DNA from: Streptomyces wuyuanensis
GTDB lineage: Bacteria; Actinomycetota; Actinomycetes; Streptomycetales; Streptomycetaceae
Assembly (NCBI RefSeq): GCF_900103455.1
Contig: NZ_FNHI01000004.1
Location: forward strand, 62,001-126,000
DNA length: 64,000 nt
Direction of reading: 5' to 3'
Part shown: piece by piece, positions 8,451 to 16,346 of the stretch
How positions within the stretch are numbered: the first letter of the stretch is position 1
How the letters are laid out: each line of letters opens with the position of its first letter
The notes under the pieces: model-generated
Database searches by the model: none
What the model was told of the DNA's origin: nothing
What the model saw: the letters and a program-made list of their open reading frames with translations, nothing else
Program-made: the position numbers and the translations under genes

Positions 8451-9506
8451 GCGGGGCGCCGCCAGCACGCGTACGTCCGCCCTCGGGTCGGTCTCGTACA
8501 CGACCAGGTCCGCCGGGGCGCCTTCCTCCAGGCCGGGCCGCCCGAGCCAGCTCCGGGCACCCCAGGCCGTGGCGGAGAGCGCGTCCACGGCCGGAATTCC
8601 GGCCCTGACCAGCTCGGCGACCTCGGCGGCGACGAGCCCGTGCGGCAGGGTGCCGCCGGCATCCGTGCCGACGTAGACGGGAATGCCCGCGTCCCAGGCC
8701 GAGCGGACGGTGTCGTACCGGCGCTCGTGAAGCCGCCGCATATGGTCCGACCAGCGGGGGAACCTGCTCTCTCCGCCGGCCGCCAGCTGCGGGAAGGTGG
8801 CGATGTTGACCAGCGTCGGGACGATGGCCACCCCGCGCTCGGCGAACAGCGGGATCAGGTCCTCGGTCAGTCCGGTGGCGTGCTCGATGCAGTCGATGCC
8901 GGCCTCGACGAGGTCGCGCAGCGAGTCCTCGGCGAAGCAGTGCGCGGTGACCCGGGTGCCGAGGCGGTGCGCCTCGGCGATGGCGGCCTCGACGGCGCCG
9001 CGCGGCCAGCAGGCGGTGAGGTCGCCCACCTCCCGGTCGATCCAGTCGCCGACGAGCTTGACCCAGCCGTCGCCGCGCCGCGCCTCCCGGGCCACGTAGG
9101 CGACGAGGTCCTCGGGCTCGATCTCGTGGGCGTAGTTGCGGATGTAACGGCGGGTCCGGGCGATGTGCCGGCCGGCGCGGATGATCCTCGGCAGGTCCTC
9201 GCGGTCGTCGATCCAGCGGGTGTCGGCGGCCGATCCGGCGTCGCGGATGAGCAGGGTGCCCGCGTCGCGGTCGGTCAGCGCCTGCTTCTCGCTGGTGGCG
9301 TCGTCCACCGCGCCGTGCCGGTCGAGGCCCACGTGGCAGTGCGCGTCGACCAGGCCGGGAAGCGCCCAGCCCCGGACGGTGCGGACGTCCCCGGAGGCGG
9401 GGCGCCGGTAGGTGACGCGACCGCCGACCACCCACAGCTCGTCCCGTACGTCGTCCGGCCCGACGAGCACCCGCCCCTTGACGTGCAGCACCGCGTGATC
9501 GCTCAT
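8418..9506 (-). CDS. Amidohydrolase family protein (metal-dependent hydrolase)
   Basis: A 362-aa TIM-barrel metal-dependent hydrolase of the imidazolonepropionase/prolidase-like amidohydrolase group. It shows the N-terminal HxH motif in LVDAHCHVGLDRHG, a later barrel histidine in TRVTAHCFAEDSL, an ECA/DCIEHATG segment, and the C-terminal aspartate in VYVGTDAGGTLPHGL. The flanking small beta domain (VLHVKGRVLVGPDDVRDELW at the start, VVMRGRVVG at the end) is typical. The start chosen is ATG 9506 (MSDHAVLHVKG) rather than an ATG three codons upstream. Substrate unknown; it is divergent from the class V aminotransferase, with about 80 bases between them. The 3' end is duplicated in tandem. Confidence 0.85.
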   Translation of the reverse strand: MSDHAVLHVKGRVLVGPDDVRDELWVVGGRVTYRRPASGDVRTVRGWALPGLVDAHCHVGLDRHGAVDDATSEKQALTDRDAGTLLIRDAGSAADTRWIDDREDLPRIIRAGRHIARTRRYIRNYAHEIEPEDLVAYVAREARRGDGWVKLVGDWIDREVGDLTACWPRGAVEAAIAEAHRLGTRVTAHCFAEDSLRDLVEAGIDCIEHATGLTEDLIPLFAERGVAIVPTLVNIATFPQLAAGGESRFPRWSDHMRRLHERRYDTVRSAWDAGIPVYVGTDAGGTLPHGLVAAEVAELVRAGIPAVDALSATAWGARSWLGRPGLEEGAPADLVVYETDPRADVRVLAAPRTVVMRGRVVG

Positions 9507-9585
9507 GACGAGCACTCTACGAGCCCTGCTCTACCCTCGACCGAGGACATCACCGAACATCCATCCGAGCGAAGCGAGCACCGCC

Positions 9586-10686
9586 GTGACCCACCCGTTC
9601 CTGGACCTGGCCCCGCTGACCGCCGCGCACTTCGCAGCCATCGAGCGGCGGGTCGCCGGCCTCCTCTCCACCGAGGCGGACGTGGTGATCACCCAGGGGG
9701 AGGCGCTGCTGCCGCTGGAGGGCTGCATCCGCGCCGGGGCGCGGCCCGGTTCGGCCGCGCTGAACGTGGTCACGGGCCCGTACGGGCAGACGTTCGGCAA
9801 CTGGCTGCGCGACTCCGGCGCCGCGGTGGTCGATCTGGAGGTGCCGTTCCACACCGCCGTGACGGCCAAGGAGGTCGGACGAGCCCTGGAGCGGCATCCG
9901 GAGATCGACTTCGTCTCCCTGGTGCACGCCGAGGCCGCCACCGGCAACACCAATCCGGTCGCGGAGATCGGCGAGGCCGTACGGGCCCACGGCGCGCTGT
10001 TCATGCTGGACGCCGTGGCCTCCGTGGGTGCCGAGCCGCTGCTGCCGGACGCGTGGGGCGTGGACCTGTGCGTGATCGGGGCGCAGAAGGCGATGGGCGG
10101 CCCGGCCGGGGTCTCGGCGGTGTCGGTGAGCGAGCGGGCGTGGGAGCGCTTCGCGGCGAATCCCGCCGCTCCCCGGCGCTCGTACCTGTCGCTGCTGGAC
10201 TGGAAGGAGCGCTGGATCGACGGCGGGCGCCGGGCCCTGCTGCACGCGCCGGCCCAGCTGGAGATGCTGGCGCTGGAGGCCTGTGTCGAGCGCATCGAAG
10301 CGGAGGGGCTCGACGCCGTGACGGCGCGGCACGCCTCGGCGGCCGCGGCGACGCGTGCCGGGGTGCTCGCGCTGGGTGTGCTGGCGCCGTACGTGCACGA
10401 GGCGAAGGACGCGGCCCCGGTGGCCACCACGCTGCGCTCGCCGGCCGGGGTGGACGCCGCGGACCTGGTGGCGAAGGCACTGGCCGTCGACCCGTCGGTG
10501 CCGCTGGTCGCGGGCGGCGGTGCACTGTCCGCCGAGATGATCCGGGTGAACCACTACGGCGCGGACGCGCGCCGTGAGGCGGTGTCCTCCTCGCTGGCCG
10601 CGCTGGGTGCGGCCCTCGGCGAATACGGCCACGCGACGGATGTCGCCGGCGCCCACCGCGCGGTCTCGGAAGCCTGGCAGAACTAA
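9586..10686 (+). CDS. Class V PLP aminotransferase (alanine-glyoxylate/serine-pyruvate type)
   Basis: A 366-aa PLP enzyme of the class V group that includes alanine-glyoxylate aminotransferase. Evidence: SLVHAEAATGNTNPV (substrate/cofactor loop), FMLDAVASVGAEPL (Asp to PLP nitrogen), CVIGAQKAMGGPAGVS with the Schiff-base lysine, and RVNHYGADA near the end. The GTG at 9586 fits the family N-terminus (HPFLDLAPLT); an upstream in-frame ATG would only add a Pro/Ser-rich tail. It is followed by a strong hairpin (10730-10771) that separates it from ectA. The natural substrate is not deducible. Confidence 0.85.
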   Translation: MTHPFLDLAPLTAAHFAAIERRVAGLLSTEADVVITQGEALLPLEGCIRAGARPGSAALNVVTGPYGQTFGNWLRDSGAAVVDLEVPFHTAVTAKEVGRALERHPEIDFVSLVHAEAATGNTNPVAEIGEAVRAHGALFMLDAVASVGAEPLLPDAWGVDLCVIGAQKAMGGPAGVSAVSVSERAWERFAANPAAPRRSYLSLLDWKERWIDGGRRALLHAPAQLEMLALEACVERIEAEGLDAVTARHASAAAATRAGVLALGVLAPYVHEAKDAAPVATTLRSPAGVDAADLVAKALAVDPSVPLVAGGGALSAEMIRVNHYGADARREAVSSSLAALGAALGEYGHATDVAGAHRAVSEAWQN

Positions 10687-10729
10687 TTCCCTCCCACTTC
10701 GCCGAAAATTAAACAGCGCATTAATAAAT

Positions 10730-10771
10730 GAATGCAGGGAGTCGCTTTATCAGGAGCGGCTCCCTGCATTC
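10730..10771. terminator. Strong 17-bp hairpin between aminotransferase and ect cluster
   Basis: GAATGCAGGGAG (10730-10741) pairs perfectly with CTCCCTGCATTC (10760-10771) and the stem continues inward through tCGCt/aGCGg with one G-T pair, leaving a small loop around ATCAGG. It lies in an unusually AT-rich stretch (10700-10735) after the aminotransferase stop. There is no T run after it, as is common in Streptomyces terminators. Confidence 0.75.
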
Positions 10772-10837
10772 GTCTGCCCGCTTCCCGGAACCCTAAACGT
10801 ATGAGTTCCAGCGAGATCCAGGACCCATTCCGGGGGC

Positions 10838-10853
10838 GTTACGGTCATGTGAC
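10838..10853 (+). promoter_or_regulatory. Possible GlnR-like site upstream of ectA
   Basis: GTTAC-N6-GTGAC at 10838-10853 resembles the GlnR a-site/b-site pattern (gTnAC-N6-GaAAC), matching the first half fully and three of five bases of the second. GlnR control of ect genes is reported for S. coelicolor; whether this is the site here is inference from a weak match. Confidence 0.25.
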
Positions 10854-10987
10854 AGACGCCACACAAACGTTTCCCCTGTCCGATAACTCCCGGTCAAAAG
10901 CGGAGAGTTCGCCCCGAACCTCGCGCCAGGGCGCGCGCCCGCGCGGTAACACATCGAGCGGAGCCCGCCAACCCCTCTCCACGATGC

Positions 10988-11012
10988 AATTTACGAATTT
11001 GCTCGGTAAATT
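10988..11012. promoter_or_regulatory. Inverted repeat immediately upstream of ectA
   Basis: AATTTAC (10988-10994) and GTAAATT (11006-11012) form a perfect 7-bp inverted repeat with an 11-base spacer, ending 8 bases before the ectA start. AT-rich symmetric sites this close to a start usually are operators, or part of a promoter; no clear ribosome site is present for ectA, so the ectA mRNA may have a very short leader. Confidence 0.5.
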
Positions 11013-11020
11013 CAATCCGC

Positions 11021-11512
11021 ATGACCACCGCATTGAGCATCGACAGCCCGAGCGTGGAGGACGGAGCCGCCATCTGGCGTATCGCCCGGGACTCCCAGGT
11101 CCTGGACCTCAACTCCTCGTACAGCTATTTGCTGTGGTGCCGCGATTTCGCCGCGACCTCCGTGGTGGCCCGCAGACCGGACGGTGAGCCGATCGCCTTC
11201 GTCACCGGCTACGTCCGGCCCGAGCGGCCGGACGTGCTGGTCGTCTGGCAGGTCGCCGTCGACGGGGAGCACCGCGGCCGGGGACTGGCCGGCACGCTCC
11301 TCGACGCGCTCACCCACCGGGTCGTCCCGCGCGGCATCCGCGCGGTCGAGACGACCGTCACTCCGGACAACACCGCCTCGGACCGCCTCTTCACCTCGTA
11401 CGCGGCCCGGCACGGCGCGTCACTGGACCGCGAGGTCCTGTTCGACGGCGGGCTCTTCCCCGACGGGGGACACGAGCCCGAGGTGCTGTACCGCATCGGC
11501 CCCATCGGCTGA
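11021..11512 (+). CDS. ectA: L-2,4-diaminobutyrate N-acetyltransferase EctA
   Basis: First committed ectoine step after aminotransfer: acetyl-CoA-dependent N-gamma-acetylation of L-2,4-diaminobutyrate. A 163-aa GNAT protein with the acetyl-CoA loop EHRGRGLAGTLLDAL and the EctA-typical segments VLDLNSSYSYLLWCRDF and ETTVTPDNTASDRLF. ATG 11021 is chosen because it directly precedes the conserved start of the domain; there is no obvious ribosome site. It heads ectABCD, 122 bases before ectB. Osmotic or heat control is expected for the cluster; an inverted repeat lies just upstream. Confidence 0.95.
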   Translation: MTTALSIDSPSVEDGAAIWRIARDSQVLDLNSSYSYLLWCRDFAATSVVARRPDGEPIAFVTGYVRPERPDVLVVWQVAVDGEHRGRGLAGTLLDALTHRVVPRGIRAVETTVTPDNTASDRLFTSYAARHGASLDREVLFDGGLFPDGGHEPEVLYRIGPIG

Positions 11513-11634
11513 GACCGGTGGACCGGGCCGATCCCGGACACACATCCGGTGCCGGGCCGCTTCCGGCCTGCGCCGAACCACCGCACGACCCGCATCCCAG
11601 CTCCGTCCGACCCCCACATCAGGAGTGAAACGCT

Positions 11635-12903
11635 GTGACCATCACCCCGCCCGCCCTGAGTGTCTTCGAGACCCTGGAGTCGGAGGTGCGCAGCTACTGC
11701 CGCGGCTGGCCCGCCGTTTTCGACCGCGCGCAGGGCGCCCGCCTCACCGACGAGGACGGCCACACCTACCTGGACTTCTTCGCCGGCGCAGGGTCGCTCA
11801 ACTACGGCCACAACAACCCCGTGCTGAAACGCGCGCTGCTGGACTACCTGGAGCGCGACGGCATCACCCACGGCCTGGACATGGCCACGACCGCCAAGCG
11901 CGCCTTCCTGGAGTCCTTCCAGAACGTCGTGCTGCGGCCGCGCGACCTGCCGTACAAGGTGATGTTCCCCGGCCCGACCGGCACCAACGCCGTCGAGGCG
12001 GCACTGAAGCTGGCCCGGAAGGTGAAGGGCCGGGAGTCGATCGTCTCCTTCACCAACGCCTTCCACGGGATGTCGCTCGGCTCCCTCGCCGTGACCGGCA
12101 ACGCCTTCAAGCGCGCCGGCGCCGGCATCCCGCTGGTCCACGGCACGCCGATGCCGTTCGACAACTACCTGGACGGCCGGGTCCAGGACTTCCTCTGGTT
12201 CGAGCGGCTGCTCGAGGACCAGGGGTCGGGGCTGAACAAGCCCGCCGCGGTCATCGTCGAGACCGTGCAGGGCGAGGGCGGCATCAACGTCGCCCGCGCC
12301 GAGTGGCTGCGCGCGCTGGCCGATCTGTGCAAGCGCCAGGACATGCTGCTCATCGTCGACGACATCCAGATGGGCTGCGGCCGCACCGGCGCCTTCTTCT
12401 CCTTCGAGGAGGCGGGCATCACCCCGGACATCGTCACCCTGTCGAAGTCCATCAGCGGCTACGGCCTGCCCATGTCGCTCTGCCTGTTCAACCCGGAGCT
12501 GGACGTCTGGGAGCCGGGCGAGCACAACGGTACGTTCCGCGGCAACAACCCGGCCTTCGTCACGGCGGCCGCCGCGCTGGACACGTACTGGGCCGACGGG
12601 CAGATGGAGAAGCAGACCATCGCCCGCGGCGAGCAGGTCGAGCAGGCCCTCCTGGGCATCTGCGACGAGAACTCCGCCCTCGGCGCCCACTACCGCGGCC
12701 GCGGTCTGGTCTGGGGCCTGGAGTTCACCGACAAGAGCCGTGCATCGGCGGTCTGCGCCAGGGCGTTCGAGCTCGGTCTGCTGCTGGAGACCTCGGGCCC
12801 GGAGAGCGAGGTGGTGAAGCTGCTGCCGCCGCTCACCGTGACGCCCGACGAGCTGGACGAGGGCCTGCGCACGCTCGCCCGTGCCGTCCGCGAGACCGCC
12901 TGA
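11635..12903 (+). CDS. ectB: Diaminobutyrate-2-oxoglutarate aminotransferase EctB
   Basis: Makes L-2,4-diaminobutyrate from aspartate semialdehyde using glutamate; class III PLP aminotransferase of 422 aa. Visible are [16 protein letters not shown] (PLP phosphate loop), [29 protein letters not shown] (Asp to PLP nitrogen) and [15 protein letters not shown] with the catalytic lysine. GTG start at 11635, preceded by the purine-rich AGGAGTGAAACGCT. Second gene of ectABCD. Confidence 0.97.
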   Translation: MTITPPALSVFETLESEVRSYCRGWPAVFDRAQGARLTDEDGHTYLDFFAGAGSLNYGHNNPVLKRALLDYLERDGITHGLDMATTAKRAFLESFQNVVLRPRDLPYKVMFPGPTGTNAVEAALKLARKVKGRESIVSFTNAFHGMSLGSLAVTGNAFKRAGAGIPLVHGTPMPFDNYLDGRVQDFLWFERLLEDQGSGLNKPAAVIVETVQGEGGINVARAEWLRALADLCKRQDMLLIVDDIQMGCGRTGAFFSFEEAGITPDIVTLSKSISGYGLPMSLCLFNPELDVWEPGEHNGTFRGNNPAFVTAAAALDTYWADGQMEKQTIARGEQVEQALLGICDENSALGAHYRGRGLVWGLEFTDKSRASAVCARAFELGLLLETSGPESEVVKLLPPLTVTPDELDEGLRTLARAVRETA

Positions 12904-12961
12904 CGCCCCCGCGGCGTCGACCACCCCGTACGGCGAGGAAAAGAAAGGTTTTGAACGCACC

Positions 12962-13390
12962 GTGATCGTCCGATCGCTCAAGGACATCGAGAACACCGAC
13001 CGGCACGTCAGGTCGAAGTCCGGCACCTGGGAGAGCAAGCGCATCGTGCTCGCCAAGGAGAAGGTCGGCTTCTCCTTCCACGAGACAGTGCTGTACGCGG
13101 GTACGGAGACGTCGATGTGGTACGCGAACCACATCGAGGCCGTGCTCTGCGTGGAGGGCGAGGCGGAGCTGACGAACGACGAGACCGGTGAGGCGCACTG
13201 GATCGAGCCCGGCACGATGTACCTGCTGGACGGTCACGAGCGCCACACGCTGCGTCCCAAGACGGACTTCCGCTGCGTCTGCGTCTTCAACCCGCCCGTC
13301 ACCGGACGGGAGGACCACGACGAGAACGGCACCTACCCTCCCCCAGAGCCGGAGGCCTGGGGGGACCCCAAGCTCACCGAGGAGGGCTGA
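12962..13390 (+). CDS. ectC: L-ectoine synthase EctC
   Basis: Cyclises N-gamma-acetyl-diaminobutyrate to ectoine; a cupin-fold protein of 142 aa. The start [16 protein letters not shown] (GTG 12962) is the standard family N-terminus, with GAAAAGAAAGG upstream as ribosome site. Cupin motifs include [18 protein letters not shown] and [15 protein letters not shown]. The C-terminal tail contains [11 protein letters not shown], encoded by an inserted palindrome (13336-13369) common in Streptomyces, so the tail is longer than in most EctC proteins but lies after the cupin core. The stop is two bases before ectD. Confidence 0.96.
   Translation: MIVRSLKDIENTDRHVRSKSGTWESKRIVLAKEKVGFSFHETVLYAGTETSMWYANHIEAVLCVEGEAELTNDETGEAHWIEPGTMYLLDGHERHTLRPKTDFRCVCVFNPPVTGREDHDENGTYPPPEPEAWGDPKLTEEG
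13336..13369. repeat. Streptomyces-type short palindromic element inside ectC
   Basis: CTCCCCCAG (13338-13346) faces CCTGGGGGG (13356-13364) around a short CCGGAGG core, followed by ACCCC. The same sequence style recurs in sufD (47641-47675) and sufR (49931-49950). It is read in frame and adds [11 protein letters not shown] to the EctC tail. Confidence 0.75.
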
Positions 13391-13392
13391 CC

Positions 13393-14283
13393 ATGACCAC
13401 CGCGATCACCGATCTCTACCCGACCCGCGGCGCCGCCGAGAAGGCCGTCCCCCGGCAGGACCCGGTCGTGTGGTCGCCGCCGGGTGCGCCGGGGCCGATC
13501 TCCCAGGCGGATCTCCAGGCGTACGAGCACGACGGATTCCTCGCCATGCCGGAGCTGATCACCCCGGCCGAGGTGGACGTCTACCGCGCCGAGCTGGACC
13601 GGCTGGTCAACGACCCGCTGATCCGCGCCGACGAGCGCTCGATCGTCGAGTCGGCGTCGCAGTCGGTCCGTTCGGTGTTCGAGGTCCACAAGATCAGTGA
13701 GGTCTTCGGGGCCCTGGTGCGCGACGAGCGGGTCGTGGGCCGGGCGCGGCAGATCCTCGGTTCGGACGTCTACGTCCACCAGTCGCGGATCAACGTCAAG
13801 CCGGGCTTCGGGGCCTCGGGCTTCTACTGGCACTCGGACTTCGAGACCTGGCACGCCGAGGACGGACTGCCGAACATGCGCACCGTGTCGGTGTCGATCG
13901 CGCTCACCGAGAACTACGACACCAACGGCGGGCTGATGATCATGCCCGGTTCGCACAAGACGTTCCTGGGCTGCGCCGGTGAGACGCCCAAGGACAACTA
14001 CAAGAAGTCGCTGCAGATGCAGGACGCCGGGACCCCGTCGGACGAGGCGCTGACCGCGTTCGCCGACCGGCACGGCATCCGGCTGTTCACCGGCAAGGCC
14101 GGCTCGGCCACCTGGTTCGACTGCAACGCGATGCACGGTTCCGGGGACAACATCACCCCGTACGCGCGCAGCAACGTCTTCATCGTGTTCAACAGCGTGG
14201 AGAACGCCGCACGGGAGCCGTTCGCGGCACCGGTGCCGCGTCCGACGTTCATCGGCGCGAGGGACTTCACGCCGGTGAAGTGA
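13393..14283 (+). CDS. ectD: Ectoine 5-hydroxylase EctD
   Basis: Fe(II)/2-oxoglutarate dioxygenase making 5-hydroxyectoine; 296 aa, normal length. The EctD signature is present around FYWHSDFETWHAEDGLPNMR, which carries the H-x-D iron ligands, and the third ligand histidine lies in DCNAMHGSGDN. The tail region ARSNVFIVFNSVEN carries the 2-oxoglutarate-binding arginine. ATG start at 13393 follows GAGGGCTGACC. Presence of ectD means the host makes hydroxyectoine as well as ectoine. A strong hairpin follows the gene at 14372-14400. Confidence 0.97.
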   Translation: MTTAITDLYPTRGAAEKAVPRQDPVVWSPPGAPGPISQADLQAYEHDGFLAMPELITPAEVDVYRAELDRLVNDPLIRADERSIVESASQSVRSVFEVHKISEVFGALVRDERVVGRARQILGSDVYVHQSRINVKPGFGASGFYWHSDFETWHAEDGLPNMRTVSVSIALTENYDTNGGLMIMPGSHKTFLGCAGETPKDNYKKSLQMQDAGTPSDEALTAFADRHGIRLFTGKAGSATWFDCNAMHGSGDNITPYARSNVFIVFNSVENAAREPFAAPVPRPTFIGARDFTPVK

Positions 14284-14371
14284 GCTCGGGGCCGGTTCCG
14301 GGGGACGCTCCGGAACACGGCGTCGGAGCGCGGTGGCCGCACTTCGGTGGGCCGCCGTGAGATGCGGGCAG

Positions 14372-14400
14372 GGGGCCGGTCGCCTTGGGCGGCCGGCCCC
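14372..14400. terminator. Bidirectional hairpin between ectD and the ene-reductase gene
   Basis: GGGGCCGGTCGCC (14372-14384) pairs with GGCGGCCGGCCCC (14388-14400) with one G-T pair and a three-base loop. It sits between two convergent genes and can serve both. Confidence 0.8.
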
Positions 14401-14420
14401 TTCCCCGTGCCCGGACGCGG

Positions 14421-15500
14421 TCAGCCGGCCAGCGCCGGGTAGTCGGTGTACCCCTTGTCCCCGCCGCCGAAGAAGGTGGCCGTGTCGGGGGTGTTGAACG
14501 GGCCGCCCGCCTTCAGCCGGGCAGGCAGGTCGGGGTTGGCGAGGAACAGCGCGCCGTAGGAGACGATGTCGGCCACGCCGTCCTCGATCAGGTCGAGCGC
14601 TCCGGGTCCGGTCGGTCCCTCGGTCGCCGCGTTGAGGACGACGGTGCCGGAGTACTCCTTGCGCAGGGCCAGGGTGAGCTCCCGCAGTTCCGGTCCGCCC
14701 TCCAGGACGTGCAGGTACGCGAGGTCCAGCGCGTCGAGTTCCCGGACCAGCGCGGGGTAGGCCATCTCGGCCTCCTCGAGGGGTTCGGCGATGTCGTTGT
14801 ACGGATTGGCGGGTGAGATCCGGATGGCCGTGCGCTCCGCGCCGATCGCGGCGACGACGGCCCTGGTGGCCTCCAGGGCGAAGCGGATGCGGGCCTCGGC
14901 CGGGCCGCCCCACTCGTCCTCGCGGAGATTGGTGTTGGGCGCCAGGAACTGGTGGATGAGGTAGCCGTTGGCGCCGTGCAGCTCCACACCGTCGAAGCCC
15001 GCCTCGATCGCGTTGCGCGCGGCGGCGACGAAGTCGGCGATGGTGGCGCGGACTTCGTCGGCGGTGAGTTCGCGCGGGGTGACCAGGTCCTTCGGACCCT
15101 CGTGCGTGAACAGTTGTCCGGCGGCCGCCACCGCCGAGGCCCCGACCGGTACGAGCCCGTCGGGCAGCAGCGAGGGATGACCGATCCGGCCGGCGTGCAT
15201 GAGCTGGGCGAAGATCCGGCCACCGGCGGCGTGCACCGCGTCGGTGACCCGGCGCCAGGCCGCGACCTGCTCCTCGGAGTGGAGTCCGGGGGTGTCGGGA
15301 TAGCCCTGTCCGACGACGGAGGGCTGGATGCCCTCCGTGATGATGAGGCCGGCGGATGCGCGCTGCGCGTAGTACTCGACGGTGGAGTCGGTGGGGGTGA
15401 GCCCCGGGCCGAAGGCGCGACTGCGGGTCATCGGCGCCATGGCGATGCGGTTGGCGAGCGGCGTGCCGCGGAGGTCGATCGGTTCGAAGGCGATGGTCAT
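14421..15500 (-). CDS. Old Yellow Enzyme family alkene reductase
   Basis: A 359-aa FMN-dependent ene-reductase (NemA/xenobiotic reductase type), reducing activated C=C bonds of enones, nitro-olefins or nitrate esters with NAD(P)H. Features are LANRIAMAPMTRSRA near the N-terminus, FAQLMHAGRIGH, and the barrel signature VELHGANGYLIHQFL followed by NTNLREDEWGG. ATG 15500 is chosen because GGGAG lies 5-6 bases upstream; an extended frame would run into the operator region. It is divergent from a MarR-type repressor with twin operators between them, so it is probably induced by electrophiles or phenolic compounds sensed by that repressor. Confidence 0.93.
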   Translation of the reverse strand: MTIAFEPIDLRGTPLANRIAMAPMTRSRAFGPGLTPTDSTVEYYAQRASAGLIITEGIQPSVVGQGYPDTPGLHSEEQVAAWRRVTDAVHAAGGRIFAQLMHAGRIGHPSLLPDGLVPVGASAVAAAGQLFTHEGPKDLVTPRELTADEVRATIADFVAAARNAIEAGFDGVELHGANGYLIHQFLAPNTNLREDEWGGPAEARIRFALEATRAVVAAIGAERTAIRISPANPYNDIAEPLEEAEMAYPALVRELDALDLAYLHVLEGGPELRELTLALRKEYSGTVVLNAATEGPTGPGALDLIEDGVADIVSYGALFLANPDLPARLKAGGPFNTPDTATFFGGGDKGYTDYPALAG

Positions 15501-15536
15501 CACAGCTCCCGGAGGGACAGGCAGGAGAAGACAATA

Positions 15537-15593
15537 TTGGTCGGCCAAGTATTGGCCCCGGCCGCCACTGTAACCCATTGATTGGCCGACCAA
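15537..15593. promoter_or_regulatory. Twin inverted operators in the OYE/marR divergent promoter
   Basis: TTGGTCGGCCAA (15537-15548) and TTGGCCGACCAA (15582-15593) are exact reverse complements of one another, and each is itself a near-palindrome (TTGG-N4-CCAA). ATTGGCC at 15551-15557 adds a third half-site. The 45-bp centre spacing is close to four helical turns. This is the expected arrangement for MarR dimers binding on both sides of a divergent promoter. Confidence 0.75.
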
Positions 15594-15670
15594 GGTAATC
15601 TGTTCGTACGGATATGTGGGACCGTCGACGCGGTTCGCGTGATCCGCCGGAAGAGCACCGAGGAGGCCCG

Positions 15671-16273
15671 ATGAAACCGGAGGCCGACCCCTTCTGTCCC
15701 GACGCCCGGAGAGGGGAGCTGCCGGCCACCGCCCGTGGTGGCCCGGTCAGCCACGCCGTCTCCCGGGTGGCCCGGCTCCACCGCGCCGCGGCGGGCAGGC
15801 TGCTGAAGCAGGCGGGTCTCTACCCGGGCCAGGAGCTGGTGATGATGTACCTCTGGGAGGCCGGGCCCGTACGGCAGTCGGAGCTGATCAGGACCTCCGA
15901 ACTCGACCCGTCGACCGTCACCAAGATGCTCCAGCGGCTGGAGCAGTCCGGACATGTCAGGCGGTGCCCCGACCCCGCCGACCGGCGTGCGGTACTGGTC
16001 GAGGCGACCGAGGGCAGCTGCGCGCTGCTCGCCGAGGTCGGCCGGGCCTGGAGCACGCTGGAGGAGCTGACGCTGGCCGGGCTCGACCCGGCCGAGCGCG
16101 CCGAACTGGGCCGGCTGCTGGCCAAGGTCGAGGACAACCTCTGCACGGAGGCGGCGGAGTGCCGCGACCGACCGCGGACGGCAGCGCCCGAGGGCGCGCC
16201 GGCCCGGCGCGAGGGGACGTGCGCTCAACCCCCGGGCGCACCGGGCCGGCCCGAGGCCCGTACCGCCGGCTGA
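15671..16273 (+). CDS. MarR family transcriptional regulator
   Basis: A 200-aa winged-helix regulator. The recognition region is RQSELIRTSELDPSTVTKMLQRL and the wing contains CPDPADRRAVLVE, the MarR DxR motif. ATG 15671 follows a perfect AGGAGG at 15661. The N-terminal ~25 residues and the C-terminal ~35 residues (Pro/Arg/Ala-rich) extend beyond the usual MarR core. It is divergent from the OYE reductase; by family precedent it would repress that gene and itself through the paired sites at 15537-15593 and be released by a small ligand. Confidence 0.9.
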   Translation: MKPEADPFCPDARRGELPATARGGPVSHAVSRVARLHRAAAGRLLKQAGLYPGQELVMMYLWEAGPVRQSELIRTSELDPSTVTKMLQRLEQSGHVRRCPDPADRRAVLVEATEGSCALLAEVGRAWSTLEELTLAGLDPAERAELGRLLAKVEDNLCTEAAECRDRPRTAAPEGAPARREGTCAQPPGAPGRPEARTAG

Positions 16274-16346
16274 GCCGGCCCGGGCGGGCCGACGTCCCCT
16301 CCGGGCCCGGCCGGCTCCGGCGCGCCCGGCTCCCGGGCACGCCGGC

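Noticed and set aside
15560..15575. GCCACTG, the B12-box core of cobalamin riboswitches
   Set aside because: None of the other riboswitch elements (AGCCAGGAGACC-type motif, long leader hairpins) lies nearby; it falls inside the OYE/marR operator region and not before a cob gene.
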